Assembly: GCF_001306035.1 (NCBI RefSeq)
Contig: NZ_LGCM01000060.1
Span: 124,001 to 188,000, forward strand
Direction: 5' to 3'
Origin: Levilinea saccharolytica
GTDB lineage: Bacteria > Chloroflexota > Anaerolineae > Anaerolineales > Anaerolineaceae
Length of the DNA: 64,000 bases
A program made the translations under genes and the position numbers. This document shows, one piece after another, positions 54,340 through 62,741 of this stretch. The notes beneath the pieces were generated by a model that saw only the letters and a program-made list of their open reading frames with translations, ran no database searches and was not told the origin of the DNA. The first letter of the stretch is position 1, and each line of letters starts with the position of its first letter.

Positions 54340-54933
54340 TTAGGCGATGATTGTGTTGATAAAAGTATCAACAAAGGCATCGATTATCAGGCTGGCTTCA
54401 GCCCCCAGCTCATCCCTGGCGGCATCGAGAACAAACAAGGCCTGCAGAAAAGAAAGAATTAAATTTACGTTTCCGGTCACCTGCACTCCGCGAAGTTTTA
54501 ATCTTTCGATCACACTGTTCAGAAAAGCGAGGTCTTTTTGCAGGTGGGCTTCGACGACCGCAGGGTCAACCCCCCTGATCAAATACATCCTTTCTTCTTT
54601 TTGCATCAACCGCAAGAAGGATTGCATCTTCTCGGAAAGGAGCAGTTGTTTCAGCACATCTCGGATGACATTTTTCGAGACTTCGGGAGAAGTATCAAGC
54701 CGCGTCACAAATTCTTTTTTCAGGCTTTCTTCCGTGCGCTCGTAGACAGCAAAGAAGAGGGCTTCCTTGGATGGAAAGAATTTATAAAATGCGCCTGTAG
54801 AAATACCCGCCGACTTTGCCAAATCCCCCACAGGCGTTTTGCGCACACCGCTGCTGGATAGGGCATCAAAGGCTGCGGATATAAGTTTCTCCTGCAGAAG
54901 GTACATCTGGTTTTCTGAGAATCCGCGGGGCAT
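54340..54933 (-). CDS. TetR/AcrR-family regulator
   Basis: The 197-residue protein has a TetR helix-turn-helix (ISAAFDALSSSGVRKTPVGD, AGISTGAFYKFFPSKEALFF). It heads the minus-strand run with the methyltransferase and ATC-hydrolase-like genes. A GGAGG ribosome binding site precedes the ATG by seven bases. Its promoter overlaps a 35-bp AT-rich inverted repeat, the likely operator for autorepression. The inducing compound may be linked to the substrate of the downstream enzymes. Confidence 0.92.
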   Translation of the reverse strand: MPRGFSENQMYLLQEKLISAAFDALSSSGVRKTPVGDLAKSAGISTGAFYKFFPSKEALFFAVYERTEESLKKEFVTRLDTSPEVSKNVIRDVLKQLLLSEKMQSFLRLMQKEERMYLIRGVDPAVVEAHLQKDLAFLNSVIERLKLRGVQVTGNVNLILSFLQALFVLDAARDELGAEASLIIDAFVDTFINTIIA

Positions 54934-54955
54934 AGGGTTTCCTCCAAGAATTATA

Positions 54956-54990
54956 AATATATGAATACATGAACAATTTATTCATATATT
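54956..54990. promoter_or_regulatory. Inverted-repeat operator of the TetR operon
   Basis: AATATATGAATA and its exact complement TATTCATATATT are separated by 11 bases. The repeat lies between the ribosome binding site and the -10 box of the TetR operon and overlaps the -10 box, as expected for autorepression. Confidence 0.75.
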
Positions 54991-55016
54991 ATAGAACTTT
55001 ACTTCCTTTGCGTCAA
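54988..55016 (-). promoter_or_regulatory. Sigma-70-type promoter of the TetR operon
   Basis: On the minus strand TTGACG (55016-55011) and a perfect TATAAT (54993-54988) are separated by 17 bases and precede the TetR gene by about 55 bases. Confidence 0.8.
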
Positions 55017-55282
55017 GGCTTTTGGCCTGCAATAGGCAAAGTCGCCCTGGCATCACCCCATCAAAATTGGGGTCAAATTCTGCTCGGGCGACTAAAACTC
55101 CTCGAGCTATTTGGAGAATAGCAGCCAGGGGTAGATAGAGAACCTCACCCAGCCAGATCTCAAGGATCACCCGCCAACCGGGGATGATATCCCAACGCCC
55201 CCGAATCAACGTCGAACCCCGCGCCAGACTGCCATCCTCGGCGCGGAATCAGTGAGATTCAAAATTCACCCCTTAAAACATA
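55017..55282. other. Intergenic stretch with a degenerate open frame
   Basis: Between the two divergent promoters lies about 270 bp without a convincing gene. A minus-strand frame (about 55240-54982; GWRVILEIWLGEVLYLPLAA) is open but lacks a good start, runs into the TetR promoter and matches no family I know. It may be a decayed gene end. Confidence 0.3.
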
Positions 55283-55316
55283 TTGACTTTGCCGCCGGAA
55301 TATGCTAATTTATTCA

Positions 55317-55350
55317 TGATATTTGATATTAGATATAATATCAAATATCA
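55317..55350. promoter_or_regulatory. 34-bp operator of the GntR-cyanophycinase operon
   Basis: The arms TGATATTTGATATT and AATATCAAATATCA are perfectly complementary (14 bp each) around a six-base centre. The repeat follows a TTGACT / TAATTT promoter-like pair (55283-55311, 17-base spacing) and stands about 100 bases before the GntR start, so autoregulation is likely. Confidence 0.8.
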
Positions 55351-55447
55351 AATTCAATCCCCTCTCCTCACCTTCATCCACGCTGTCTCAATCGTTGCAT
55401 CACTGCGGACAGCTTCCATCTGAACCAAGAAACCTGCCAGGTTAAAA

Positions 55448-56140
55448 ATGGACAATTCCTCCGCTCCTACCATCAGCCATAAACAGCTCGGTTTTTCCGT
55501 TGCTGAACGTCTGCGCACCGACATCCTCGAAGGAAAATATCCGCCTGGTGATTGGCTTCGGCAGGAAAAACTAGCGCAGGAATATGGAGTCAGCCAGATG
55601 CCCATTCGCGAGGCCTTCAAGATCCTTGAAGCCGAAGGCCTTTTGGAACATGTCCCCTATCACGGCGTGCAGGTGATTGATTTCGTGATCGATGACATCG
55701 CCGATCTGTACGACGCCCGCGCCTATTTTGAAAGTAAAGCCGCCCGGGCGGCTGCCGCCATCATCACCCGGTCCGAGCTGGATGAACTCCATCAGCTCTA
55801 CCAAAACATGCGCCAGGCGCTAGCGCCGGAGGATTTGCCCCTCTACCGCCAGCTCAATAAGACCTTCCACTTGAATATCGCGGCCGCTTCCAAACACAAA
55901 TATCTGATCCGCACGATCACCCAAATGTGGAAATCTTTCCCAAGCATGCTGTGGAGCAATTTTCTTCGTACTGCCACCAGCCCCCTGCCTGAGCGCGATA
56001 TGCACGACACGGATGAGCATCTGGCATTACTTCAAGCGTTGGAAAATCATGATCCCGATCAAGCTGAAACGGTTGCCCGTCGTCATATCGAAGCCGCCGG
56101 AAACGATCTCATTCGTGTTTTACGAAGCAGCCAAAAATGA
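55448..56140 (+). CDS. GntR-family regulator (FadR/FCD type)
   Basis: The 230-residue protein has an N-terminal GntR winged helix (SVAERLRTDILEGKYPPGDW, YGVSQMPIREAFKILEAEGL) and an FCD ligand domain with helical residues such as DLYDARAYFESKAARAAAAI and a metal-type His pattern (NKTFHLNIAAAS, DEHLALLQALENHD, RRHIEAAGNDL). FCD proteins bind small carboxylates or amino acids. It should bind the palindrome at 55317-55350 and control the cyanophycinase and dipeptide-importer genes. Its stop overlaps the ATG of the cyanophycinase-like gene by four bases. Confidence 0.92.
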   Translation: MDNSSAPTISHKQLGFSVAERLRTDILEGKYPPGDWLRQEKLAQEYGVSQMPIREAFKILEAEGLLEHVPYHGVQVIDFVIDDIADLYDARAYFESKAARAAAAIITRSELDELHQLYQNMRQALAPEDLPLYRQLNKTFHLNIAAASKHKYLIRTITQMWKSFPSMLWSNFLRTATSPLPERDMHDTDEHLALLQALENHDPDQAETVARRHIEAAGNDLIRVLRSSQK

Positions 56141-56940
56141 CGACATTGATGGCCATCGGCGGCGGTTTGGATCTGAACGGCCCCATTTTGGAGGCGTTCC
56201 ACGCACATTCCGGCGGAACGCTTGGGAAATACGTCATCATCCCCACCGCCTCCACGGATCCAGAATCTGCCAGCCGGGTAGCCAACCGTCTGATGGAACT
56301 GGGCTGCCAGGCACAGCCGGTCATTTTGCCCATCCATCAGCGTTTGGATACAGCCAAAGCAGACTACCTCCCCATGCTTCAGCAAGCCACAGGCATCTTC
56401 TTTACAGGGGGAAACCAAATGCGATTGAGCGCAGTTCTGGGAGGCAGCCCTTACCATGCAGAACTTCAGACAGCCTGCCGGCGCGGTTGTGTGATCGCGG
56501 GCACGTCGGCTGGTGCGGCCGCCCTTTCAGCAGCGATGATTGCCTCCGGGCGCAGCGGGCAGCTGCCGCGGGCTGACAGCCTGCACATGGCTCCTGGTCT
56601 GGGATTCATCGACACGATGATATTTGACCAGCATTTTTCGCAGCGCATCCGGTTGGGCCGCCTGATTTACGCGATCAACGCCAACCCGGCCCTGCTTGGC
56701 GTGGGCATTGACGAAAACACCTGCGCAGTCATCCACAGCGGCCAATTAAACGTCATCGGCGCTGGTTCGGTCACCATCGTGGATGGCACGCGCATGACTG
56801 CCACAGACGTTGCAGAACGAACCTCCCGTCAGATTGTCGCTTTTGCCGGGATGAGCCTCTCGATACTCACCGCTGGCTGCAGCTATGATATATCGCAGCG
56901 CACCGCTGAAATAAAAACCCCTATGTCCGAATCCGCTTAG
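56137..56940 (+). CDS. Cyanophycinase-like serine peptidase (family S51)
   Basis: This 267-residue protein resembles cyanophycinase, which splits the storage polymer multi-L-arginyl-poly-L-aspartate into beta-Asp-Arg dipeptides. It opens MAIGGGLDLNGPILEAFHAH; the GIFFTGGNQMRLSAVLGGS block and the nucleophile Ser124 in VIAGTSAGAAALS are intact. GLGFIDTMIFDQHFSQRIRL and GVGIDENTCAVIHSGQL follow the family. There is no signal peptide, so it acts in the cytosol unless exported otherwise. It is coupled to the GntR gene and precedes a peptide importer, which suggests uptake and use of such peptides. Confidence 0.92.
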   Translation: MTTLMAIGGGLDLNGPILEAFHAHSGGTLGKYVIIPTASTDPESASRVANRLMELGCQAQPVILPIHQRLDTAKADYLPMLQQATGIFFTGGNQMRLSAVLGGSPYHAELQTACRRGCVIAGTSAGAAALSAAMIASGRSGQLPRADSLHMAPGLGFIDTMIFDQHFSQRIRLGRLIYAINANPALLGVGIDENTCAVIHSGQLNVIGAGSVTIVDGTRMTATDVAERTSRQIVAFAGMSLSILTAGCSYDISQRTAEIKTPMSESA

Positions 56941-57015
56941 CCCATTCATCCGCATGGGAGCCGCTTTCGTTCCCATAATCAAACCCTTGTACCCACCAAA
57001 CTTGTAGGAGGATAA

Positions 57016-58770
57016 ATGAAAACCCTGAAACACATCTTGGCTCTGGTCGTCCTGGCCTCTGTGCTGCTGGCGGCTTGCCAACCCGCCGCACCGGCTGCCC
57101 CAGCAGCCCCTGCGGAGCAGCCCAGTGCTGCACCGGCTGAAAAGCCTACGGATATCCCTGCGCCAACAGCTGCGCCAACCACCGATCCCAACGCGGTCGT
57201 CCCCGGCGGTAAAATCGTCATTGGCACGCCGCAGGAGCCCGGCGTTCTCAACCCACTGCTTCAGGCCTCATCGGTTGAAGATTGGGTTAGCGCCATGATC
57301 ATTGAAGGCCTTGTGCTGGTCGACCCCGCGGGCAAGTACCAGCCCGTGTTAGCCAAAGAGCTGCCCACCGCAACCGCCGATGGCCTCACCATCACCTGGA
57401 AATTAAAAGAGGGCGTCAAGTTCAGCGACGGCTCTGATTTCAACTGTGATGATGTCAAATTTACCCTGGACGCCGTTCTATCGGACGCTTCGCAGGCCAG
57501 CACTTCGGGTTATAAAGATATTGAAACCCTGACCTGTGTCGATCCGTTCACGGTCGAGGCGAAATTCACAAAAGTCTATGCGCCGTACATGCGTCTGTTC
57601 AACTTCATTTTGCCTGATAATGCCGGCAAATTGGAAGATCTGGATAACTGGGCTTTCAACCGTGCCCCCATCGGCACCGGCCCCTGGGTGCTGAAAGAAT
57701 GGAAGGCTGGCGATCAAATCATCCTTGAGAAAAATGCCTCCTTCCGCGAAGAAGGCAAACCCTATCTCGATTCAGTGATCATTAAGATCCTGCCTTCTCG
57801 CGAGACCGGAATGCAGCTGCTGGGCACGAGTGAAATCAACGTTCTGTGGGATCTGGTCGAATCCGATTTCCCGGCCCTGGAAAAATTGGCCGACAAGAAT
57901 GTGGGTTACGCCGGCGCCGTCACGGGTGAAAACGAACTGCTCCTGCTCAATTTCGGCGTTACTGACGGCAGTGCGCCAGCCGACGCCACAAACGCCCCCC
58001 ACCCGATCCTCTCCGACTTAAAAGTGCGCGAAGCCTTGCAAATGGCCACCGATAAGCAAGCCATTGTCGATGCCCTGTTGTCTGGCAATGTCAAGATCGG
58101 CTCCACCGTTCTGCCCGCCGGCGACTTTGCCTGCCCGCAAGAACCCAGCGTTTACGACATGGAAAAAGCCGCTGCACTGTTGGATGAGGCCGGTTGGAAG
58201 ATGGGCAGCGACAATGTGCGCGAAAAAGATGGCGTCAAGATGGAGCTGAAAATCACATCCAGCTCGGGCAACCAGCTCCGCGAACAGACCGAACAAGTGC
58301 TGCAGAAAATGTGGGAACCCTTGGGCGTCAAATTGGTCATCGAAAACGTCCCAAGTGACACGCTGTTCGCTGGCTGGTCCTCCGGCGGCCTGCGCAAGGT
58401 GGGTAAATTTGACATCCTGCTCTACACCACCGGGCCTTTTGGCGGCGACCCCGACAGCCATTTGTTCTCCAACTACCACTCGCTCAGCATCCCCTCCAAG
58501 GATAATGAAGGCTCGGGCAGCAACTACTCGCGCTACAGCAACCCGGATGTGGATGCCTGGTTAGATGAGGCCTCCGCTACCACCGATATGGCCAAACGCG
58601 CCGAACTGTACTGCAATGTAGCCGGCCAGATCAACAAAGATCTCCCTCGAATTTTCCTGTACGAGCGCTTGCTGCTTTCCGGTTACAACAAGTCCCTGCA
58701 AAACTTCCAGATCTCTCCCAGTTTCGTGGACCTTTCCTGGGAGACTCAAAACTGGTGGTTGAAGAAATAG
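57016..58770 (+). CDS. Peptide ABC importer, substrate-binding lipoprotein (Family 5)
   Basis: The 584-residue protein has a lipoprotein signal (LALVVLASVLLAAC), an Ala/Pro-rich linker and a Family 5 (DppA/OppA-type) binding fold: GGKIVIGTPQEPGVLNPLLQ, TITWKLKEGVKFSDGSDFNC, FNRAPIGTGPWVLKEWKAGD, VREALQMATDKQAIVDALLS. It would capture a dipeptide or short peptide outside the cell. The TAGGAGG ribosome binding site is ideal. The position after a cyanophycinase-like gene points to an Asp-Arg type isodipeptide as ligand, an inference. Confidence 0.93.
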   Translation: MKTLKHILALVVLASVLLAACQPAAPAAPAAPAEQPSAAPAEKPTDIPAPTAAPTTDPNAVVPGGKIVIGTPQEPGVLNPLLQASSVEDWVSAMIIEGLVLVDPAGKYQPVLAKELPTATADGLTITWKLKEGVKFSDGSDFNCDDVKFTLDAVLSDASQASTSGYKDIETLTCVDPFTVEAKFTKVYAPYMRLFNFILPDNAGKLEDLDNWAFNRAPIGTGPWVLKEWKAGDQIILEKNASFREEGKPYLDSVIIKILPSRETGMQLLGTSEINVLWDLVESDFPALEKLADKNVGYAGAVTGENELLLLNFGVTDGSAPADATNAPHPILSDLKVREALQMATDKQAIVDALLSGNVKIGSTVLPAGDFACPQEPSVYDMEKAAALLDEAGWKMGSDNVREKDGVKMELKITSSSGNQLREQTEQVLQKMWEPLGVKLVIENVPSDTLFAGWSSGGLRKVGKFDILLYTTGPFGGDPDSHLFSNYHSLSIPSKDNEGSGSNYSRYSNPDVDAWLDEASATTDMAKRAELYCNVAGQINKDLPRIFLYERLLLSGYNKSLQNFQISPSFVDLSWETQNWWLKK

Positions 58771-58786
58771 CATCCTGATCCATTAA

Positions 58787-58814
58787 GGTACCGGCCGGAG
58801 TTCCGGCCGGTACC
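58787..58814 (+). terminator. Strong hairpin between binding protein and permease genes
   Basis: A perfect 12-bp stem (GGTACCGGCCGG / CCGGCCGGTACC) with a four-base loop lies 16 bases after the stop codon of the binding-protein gene. No T run follows. It probably stabilises the upstream mRNA or reduces permease expression. Confidence 0.7.
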
Positions 58815-58844
58815 ATTACCATCTCATTATGGGAGCAACGCCCC

Positions 58845-59816
58845 ATGGCTGAATATCTTCTGCGCCGCTTCTTACAGGCAGTTTTCACCCTGTTGATCAT
58901 CAGCATGATCATCTTCGGGCTTATCAGTGCGGTACCAGGCGGCATCATGAACGCCTATGAAGATAATCCAGACATCACCAAAGAAGATTATGCCCGCCTG
59001 CGGGCAAAGTATGGCCTGGATGATCCGGTTCCAGTCCGTTACGTGAAGTGGCTGGGGAACCTTGCGCAGGGGGATTGGGGCAATTCCTTTGTGTCCAAAC
59101 GCCCAGCCATTGAAGAAATTGGCGACCGGCTGCCCAACACGCTGCTGCTGATGGGTGTATCGCTGTTTTTTACCCTCGCCATTGCCATACCACTCGGCAT
59201 TTACTCTGCACTAAAACAATATTCCGTGATTGACCTCGTGCTGACCACCCTGGCCCTGGCGGGTCAGTCACTGCCTGTGTTTTGGTTTGGGCTGCTGTTA
59301 ATCATCGTCTTTTCGGTCAGTCTTCAGGCCCCAGGGGGTGGGCCGCTGCTTCCGGGATCTGGCATGCGAACTCCTGGTGAAGCTTTCAACCTTTGGGACT
59401 TAATTCGCCATATGATCCTGCCGGTAACCATGCTGTCGCTTGTTTCGGCAGCCGGGTACATGCGCTATATGCGCGCTTCCATGCTGGAAGTCATCCACAA
59501 AGATTATGTGCGCACCGCCCGCGGCAAAGGGCTGCCTGAAAATCTGGTCATGACCCGCCACGCCCTGCGCAATGCCCTGATTCCCATCATCACCCTCGTC
59601 GGTCTGGATCTGCCCTATCTATTTGGCGGGGCCATTTTCACCGAGACCATTTTTGCCTGGCCCGGCATTGGCCGTCTCTTCTTCGATGCCGCCCTTAAAA
59701 CAGATTACCCCGTACTGATGGCCGTCTTGATGATCTTCAGTGCGTTGATCATTGTTTCCAGTGTACTGGTGGACCTGATTTACACTGCGATTGATCCCAG
59801 AATCACGCTTTCATAA
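58845..59816 (+). CDS. Peptide ABC importer permease (DppB type)
   Basis: The 323-residue membrane protein opens EYLLRRFLQAVFTLLIISMI, has the family block LRAKYGLDDPVPVRYVKWLG, six helices, and the EAA-type loop HKDYVRTARGKGLPENLVMT. It ends VLVDLIYTAIDPRITLS, the DppB signature. With the next gene's product it forms the peptide pore. No DppD/DppF ATPase gene follows in the window, so ATP hydrolysis must be supplied from another locus. Confidence 0.95.
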   Translation: MAEYLLRRFLQAVFTLLIISMIIFGLISAVPGGIMNAYEDNPDITKEDYARLRAKYGLDDPVPVRYVKWLGNLAQGDWGNSFVSKRPAIEEIGDRLPNTLLLMGVSLFFTLAIAIPLGIYSALKQYSVIDLVLTTLALAGQSLPVFWFGLLLIIVFSVSLQAPGGGPLLPGSGMRTPGEAFNLWDLIRHMILPVTMLSLVSAAGYMRYMRASMLEVIHKDYVRTARGKGLPENLVMTRHALRNALIPIITLVGLDLPYLFGGAIFTETIFAWPGIGRLFFDAALKTDYPVLMAVLMIFSALIIVSSVLVDLIYTAIDPRITLS

Positions 59817-59829
59817 ACCAGGGAATAAA

Positions 59830-60786
59830 ATGACCGAAAAATCTTCACCCCAAAGCTCGTCTGCGCCGGCCTCGTCCAAAAATTCTGCTCCCAGCAAGTT
59901 GGAGCAAAAACCCCGCTCCTTTGGCCAGTTAGCGCTGCGCCAGTTTTTACAGCACCGCATGGCGGTTGTGGGTTTGGCCATTTTGCTGGTCATTTTGATT
60001 TTGGTCATCTTCGCTCCCCTTTTTACCCAATACTCGCCCACCGACATGGTATTAAGAGATCGGTTTCAGCCGCCGTCCGCCAGCCACTGGTTTGGCACTG
60101 ATGATCTGGGGCGCGATATGTGGACACGCGTTTGGTATGGCGGGCGCATCTCCCTTTCGGTAGGCTTACTATCCATGGCAACGGCCATAGCCATCGGCAC
60201 CCTCATTGGCCTGATCTCCGGCTTCTTTGGCGGTTGGTCCGATGCCATCCTGATGCGCATCACGGAAATTTTCCTCTCCATCCCGCGGCTGTTTGTATTG
60301 ATCGTCCTGACCACCTTTTTGCGCAAACTCGATCTGCCCTGGGCCAGAGCGGGCTCTTTTTGGCCCATTGCGCTTGTCATTGGCGTTCTGGCATGGATGA
60401 CGGTGGCGCGTCTGGTGCGCGGTGATACCATGTCCCTGCGTCAGCAGGAGTTTGTTCAGGCCGCGGTCATGATCGGCGCCTCCAACCGCCGGATCTTATT
60501 CCGCCACATCTTGCCCAACGTCACCTCGTCCATCATCGTCGCTGCCACCCTGGGCCTTGCCGGCGCCATCATCACCGAATCGGGGTTATCCTACCTGGGA
60601 TTCGGAGTGCAGCTGCCCACCCCCACCTGGGGCAACATGCTCAGCAACACCCAGAATCAGATGACCACAGCCCCCTGGACAGCCATCTTCCCCGGCATGA
60701 TGATTTTTATTACCGTCATCGCCATCAACTTCATCGGCGACGGTCTGCGCGACGCTCTGGATCCGTATCGCGTGGAACGCGGGTAA
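59830..60786 (+). CDS. Peptide ABC importer permease (DppC type)
   Basis: I take the ATG at 59830, preceded by CAGGGAA; a frame from 59791 overlaps the previous gene without need. The product of about 318 residues has a Ser/Pro-rich cytosolic start, then LALRQFLQHRMAVVGLAILL, HWFGTDDLGRDMWTRVWYGG (DppC signature), and the EAA loop QEFVQAAVMIGASNRRILFR. Six helices are likely. It pairs with the DppB-type permease. The operon ends at the hairpin at 60839-60870. Confidence 0.95.
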   Translation: MTEKSSPQSSSAPASSKNSAPSKLEQKPRSFGQLALRQFLQHRMAVVGLAILLVILILVIFAPLFTQYSPTDMVLRDRFQPPSASHWFGTDDLGRDMWTRVWYGGRISLSVGLLSMATAIAIGTLIGLISGFFGGWSDAILMRITEIFLSIPRLFVLIVLTTFLRKLDLPWARAGSFWPIALVIGVLAWMTVARLVRGDTMSLRQQEFVQAAVMIGASNRRILFRHILPNVTSSIIVAATLGLAGAIITESGLSYLGFGVQLPTPTWGNMLSNTQNQMTTAPWTAIFPGMMIFITVIAINFIGDGLRDALDPYRVERG

Positions 60787-60838
60787 GACCCATTTGGAAA
60801 ATCACCGCAGATCTTACGGATAAACCCACTCATCACAA

Positions 60839-60870
60839 AGGGCTGTCGGGAAAAATCACCCGACAGCCCT
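60839..60870. terminator. Hairpin terminator between converging genes
   Basis: A perfect 12-bp stem (AGGGCTGTCGGG / CCCGACAGCCCT) with an eight-base loop lies about 50 bases after the DppC-type gene and faces the minus-strand membrane-protein gene. The T tract is weak in both directions. Confidence 0.7.
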
Positions 60871-60929
60871 GATGTTGTAAATCAATGGCCAATGGCAGAG
60901 GATGCGAAAACCCGGGCGGCCGCGCCGGA

Positions 60930-61496
60930 TTAACGCAGGGTGCTGGTACGTTTCCCCTGCGTTTCCTCCTGCAAGACGATCTGCCGCCCGGCAAAAGCAA
61001 AGGCCAGCAGCACCCCCCCGGTCAGCCAGCCGCCCAGGCTGAAGATAGGCGGCCCGTACAGCGCCAGCCCGGCCCCGGCGATCACCAGGATTCCAGCCAG
61101 GAGGCCAAACAGCTTCATGCCGTATAACGTCAGAAAGGGCAGATAGTGAGAGCCCACCACGATCATCGCCGCGGGGTAAAACCAATCCGGTTTATACAGC
61201 ACAGCCGCGCCCACCAGCAGAAAGTTGATGGGAACGATAAAGGCAGTTTGACTGCCCAGCGGCCACAGCCCGTTTTCGGGGCCGACCCTGCCAGGCCGGC
61301 CCAGCAGGCGCAGAAAGGCCTGTGTCAGGGGGAAAATGCCCATGCTGCCAAAGAACAGCACCGCCATGCCAACCGTGTGCGAAAAAATGGAGCTGGCCAG
61401 CGAAGAGACCAGCCAGATCAAACCGGAAACAAGCTGCCCCGCAAAGCCGCCCAGGAATGCAGAGCGCATCTCCCGCTGGCATTCTTTGATTTCCAT
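60930..61496 (-). CDS. Hypothetical membrane protein, DUF7010-like
   Basis: The 188-residue protein has a short charged start (EIKECQREMRSAFLGGFAGQ) and about six helices, including LIWLVSSLASSIFSHTVGMA and YLPFLTLYGMKLFGLLAGIL. The pattern (AFLGG..GQ..SG..W, PLTQ..LRLLGRP, F..PA.MIVVG.HYLPF..LYGM) fits the DUF7010 family as I recall it; the family has no known function. GGAGG stands before the ATG. It lies 90 bp downstream of the CPBP protease gene and may be co-transcribed with it. Confidence 0.65.
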   Translation of the reverse strand: MEIKECQREMRSAFLGGFAGQLVSGLIWLVSSLASSIFSHTVGMAVLFFGSMGIFPLTQAFLRLLGRPGRVGPENGLWPLGSQTAFIVPINFLLVGAAVLYKPDWFYPAAMIVVGSHYLPFLTLYGMKLFGLLAGILVIAGAGLALYGPPIFSLGGWLTGGVLLAFAFAGRQIVLQEETQGKRTSTLR

Positions 61497-61586
61497 TCCC
61501 TAACCTCCTGTGGATTGCGATTTGATACCCAAGATAATTAGGCCTGACCTCTGCAGCCGGAAATCGCAGCGGCCCAGCGAATCTTC

Positions 61587-62663
61587 CTACTCCGTTATTT
61601 TCCACACCGGGTCGCGCAGGAGCAGCAGAACCACGACAGCGCCCAGCGCCAACCCCGGGAACCCCGCACCAAAAGAGAGCAAATTGTCATACGGGGTCAC
61701 CACAGCCATGAAGAAGAAGCTCAGCGCCTGGTTGTTCAGCGCGTGCAGGTAGGCCGCCGTCCACACACCCTGTGACTTGAAGACGCTGTGCGCGAAGAAA
61801 TAGGCGAGAAGCACACCCAGCCCCACCATCGCCAGCGACCCCAGCACCGGCTGGCCGGGGAAGTTGTACCCCATCCAGATCACCGGCCAATGCCACGCGC
61901 CCCAGATCACCCCCAGCAATAAGACGCCGCGGACGCGGCCGAGCTTGATCAATTCCGGCTGCAGGTAACCGCGCCAGCCGTACTCTTCGCCAAAGGCGAT
62001 GATTAATCCCAGGAACGGTCCGATCACCACGGTGTTGAGCGCCATAATGGGCAGCAATGCCCCGGCCGGCAGGTTCGCCGCAGCCATTTGCGGGAAAGCA
62101 GCCGCCAGGTCTACCACCTTTCCCAACCCAAGCAGGTAGTTGAGCAGGGTCTGGAAACCGTAATAGGCAACCAGCCCCAGTCCGTACAATGCCCAGATGC
62201 GGGCCTTGCCGCCCGCCATGCCTGCGCTGGCGAAGGTGTCTTTCCCGCCCACCAAACGCAGAACAATTAGCAGAACCAGTCCGAGCACACTGGGAATAAG
62301 CAGCAGCGAACTGATGGTCGTCGTCCTGTCAGGCTGGGCTAATGACACAATAGCGCCCAGCAGATAGAGAAAGGTGAGTAGAAAATAGTAATAGACAAAC
62401 CAGCGGGAGGCACTGCGGTGGGTACGGTAATAAATGGGGCTTTCTTTGAAGAAAAATGCACCCAGGAGCATCGCCGAGAAGGCCGGCAGCAGCATCTGGA
62501 ATTGCAGCATCAGCATGGTAGCCGGGTTGCTCAAACCGCCGTTCAAATATAAAACCAGATCCACCAGCCAGGATAATCCAAAAGCCAGGCCTAAGAACCA
62601 GGTGACGTGCGGCCAGTTGGGTTTCAAATCAGAAATAACGGGTGATTGTATTTGTGTTTGCAT
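61587..62663 (-). CDS. CPBP-family intramembrane metalloprotease
   Basis: This 358-residue integral membrane protein has about nine helices and the three CPBP (Abi) motifs: FGEEYGWRGYLQPEL with Glu226 and Glu227, the histidine motif GVIWGAWHWPVIWMG, and HALNNQALSFF. These place it with type II CAAX-prenyl-endopeptidase-like proteases, which cleave membrane substrates in bacteriocin immunity, signalling or other roles. The substrate is unknown. A second CPBP gene lies at the window end, separated by an SDR gene, so the proteases may be paralogues. Confidence 0.9.
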   Translation of the reverse strand: MQTQIQSPVISDLKPNWPHVTWFLGLAFGLSWLVDLVLYLNGGLSNPATMLMLQFQMLLPAFSAMLLGAFFFKESPIYYRTHRSASRWFVYYYFLLTFLYLLGAIVSLAQPDRTTTISSLLLIPSVLGLVLLIVLRLVGGKDTFASAGMAGGKARIWALYGLGLVAYYGFQTLLNYLLGLGKVVDLAAAFPQMAAANLPAGALLPIMALNTVVIGPFLGLIIAFGEEYGWRGYLQPELIKLGRVRGVLLLGVIWGAWHWPVIWMGYNFPGQPVLGSLAMVGLGVLLAYFFAHSVFKSQGVWTAAYLHALNNQALSFFFMAVVTPYDNLLSFGAGFPGLALGAVVVLLLLRDPVWKITE

Positions 62664-62741
62664 TTTTCCCTCAATCTTATGATCATCTTGTTCGAAGTAT
62701 CCGCTTTTTTTTCCATATCCCCTATCGTTTTAAAATTCAAT

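Noticed and set aside
54982-55240. Minus-strand open frame upstream of the TetR gene
   Set aside because: It has no proper start, reads through the TetR promoter and operator and matches no family known to me; kept only as a possible decayed end.
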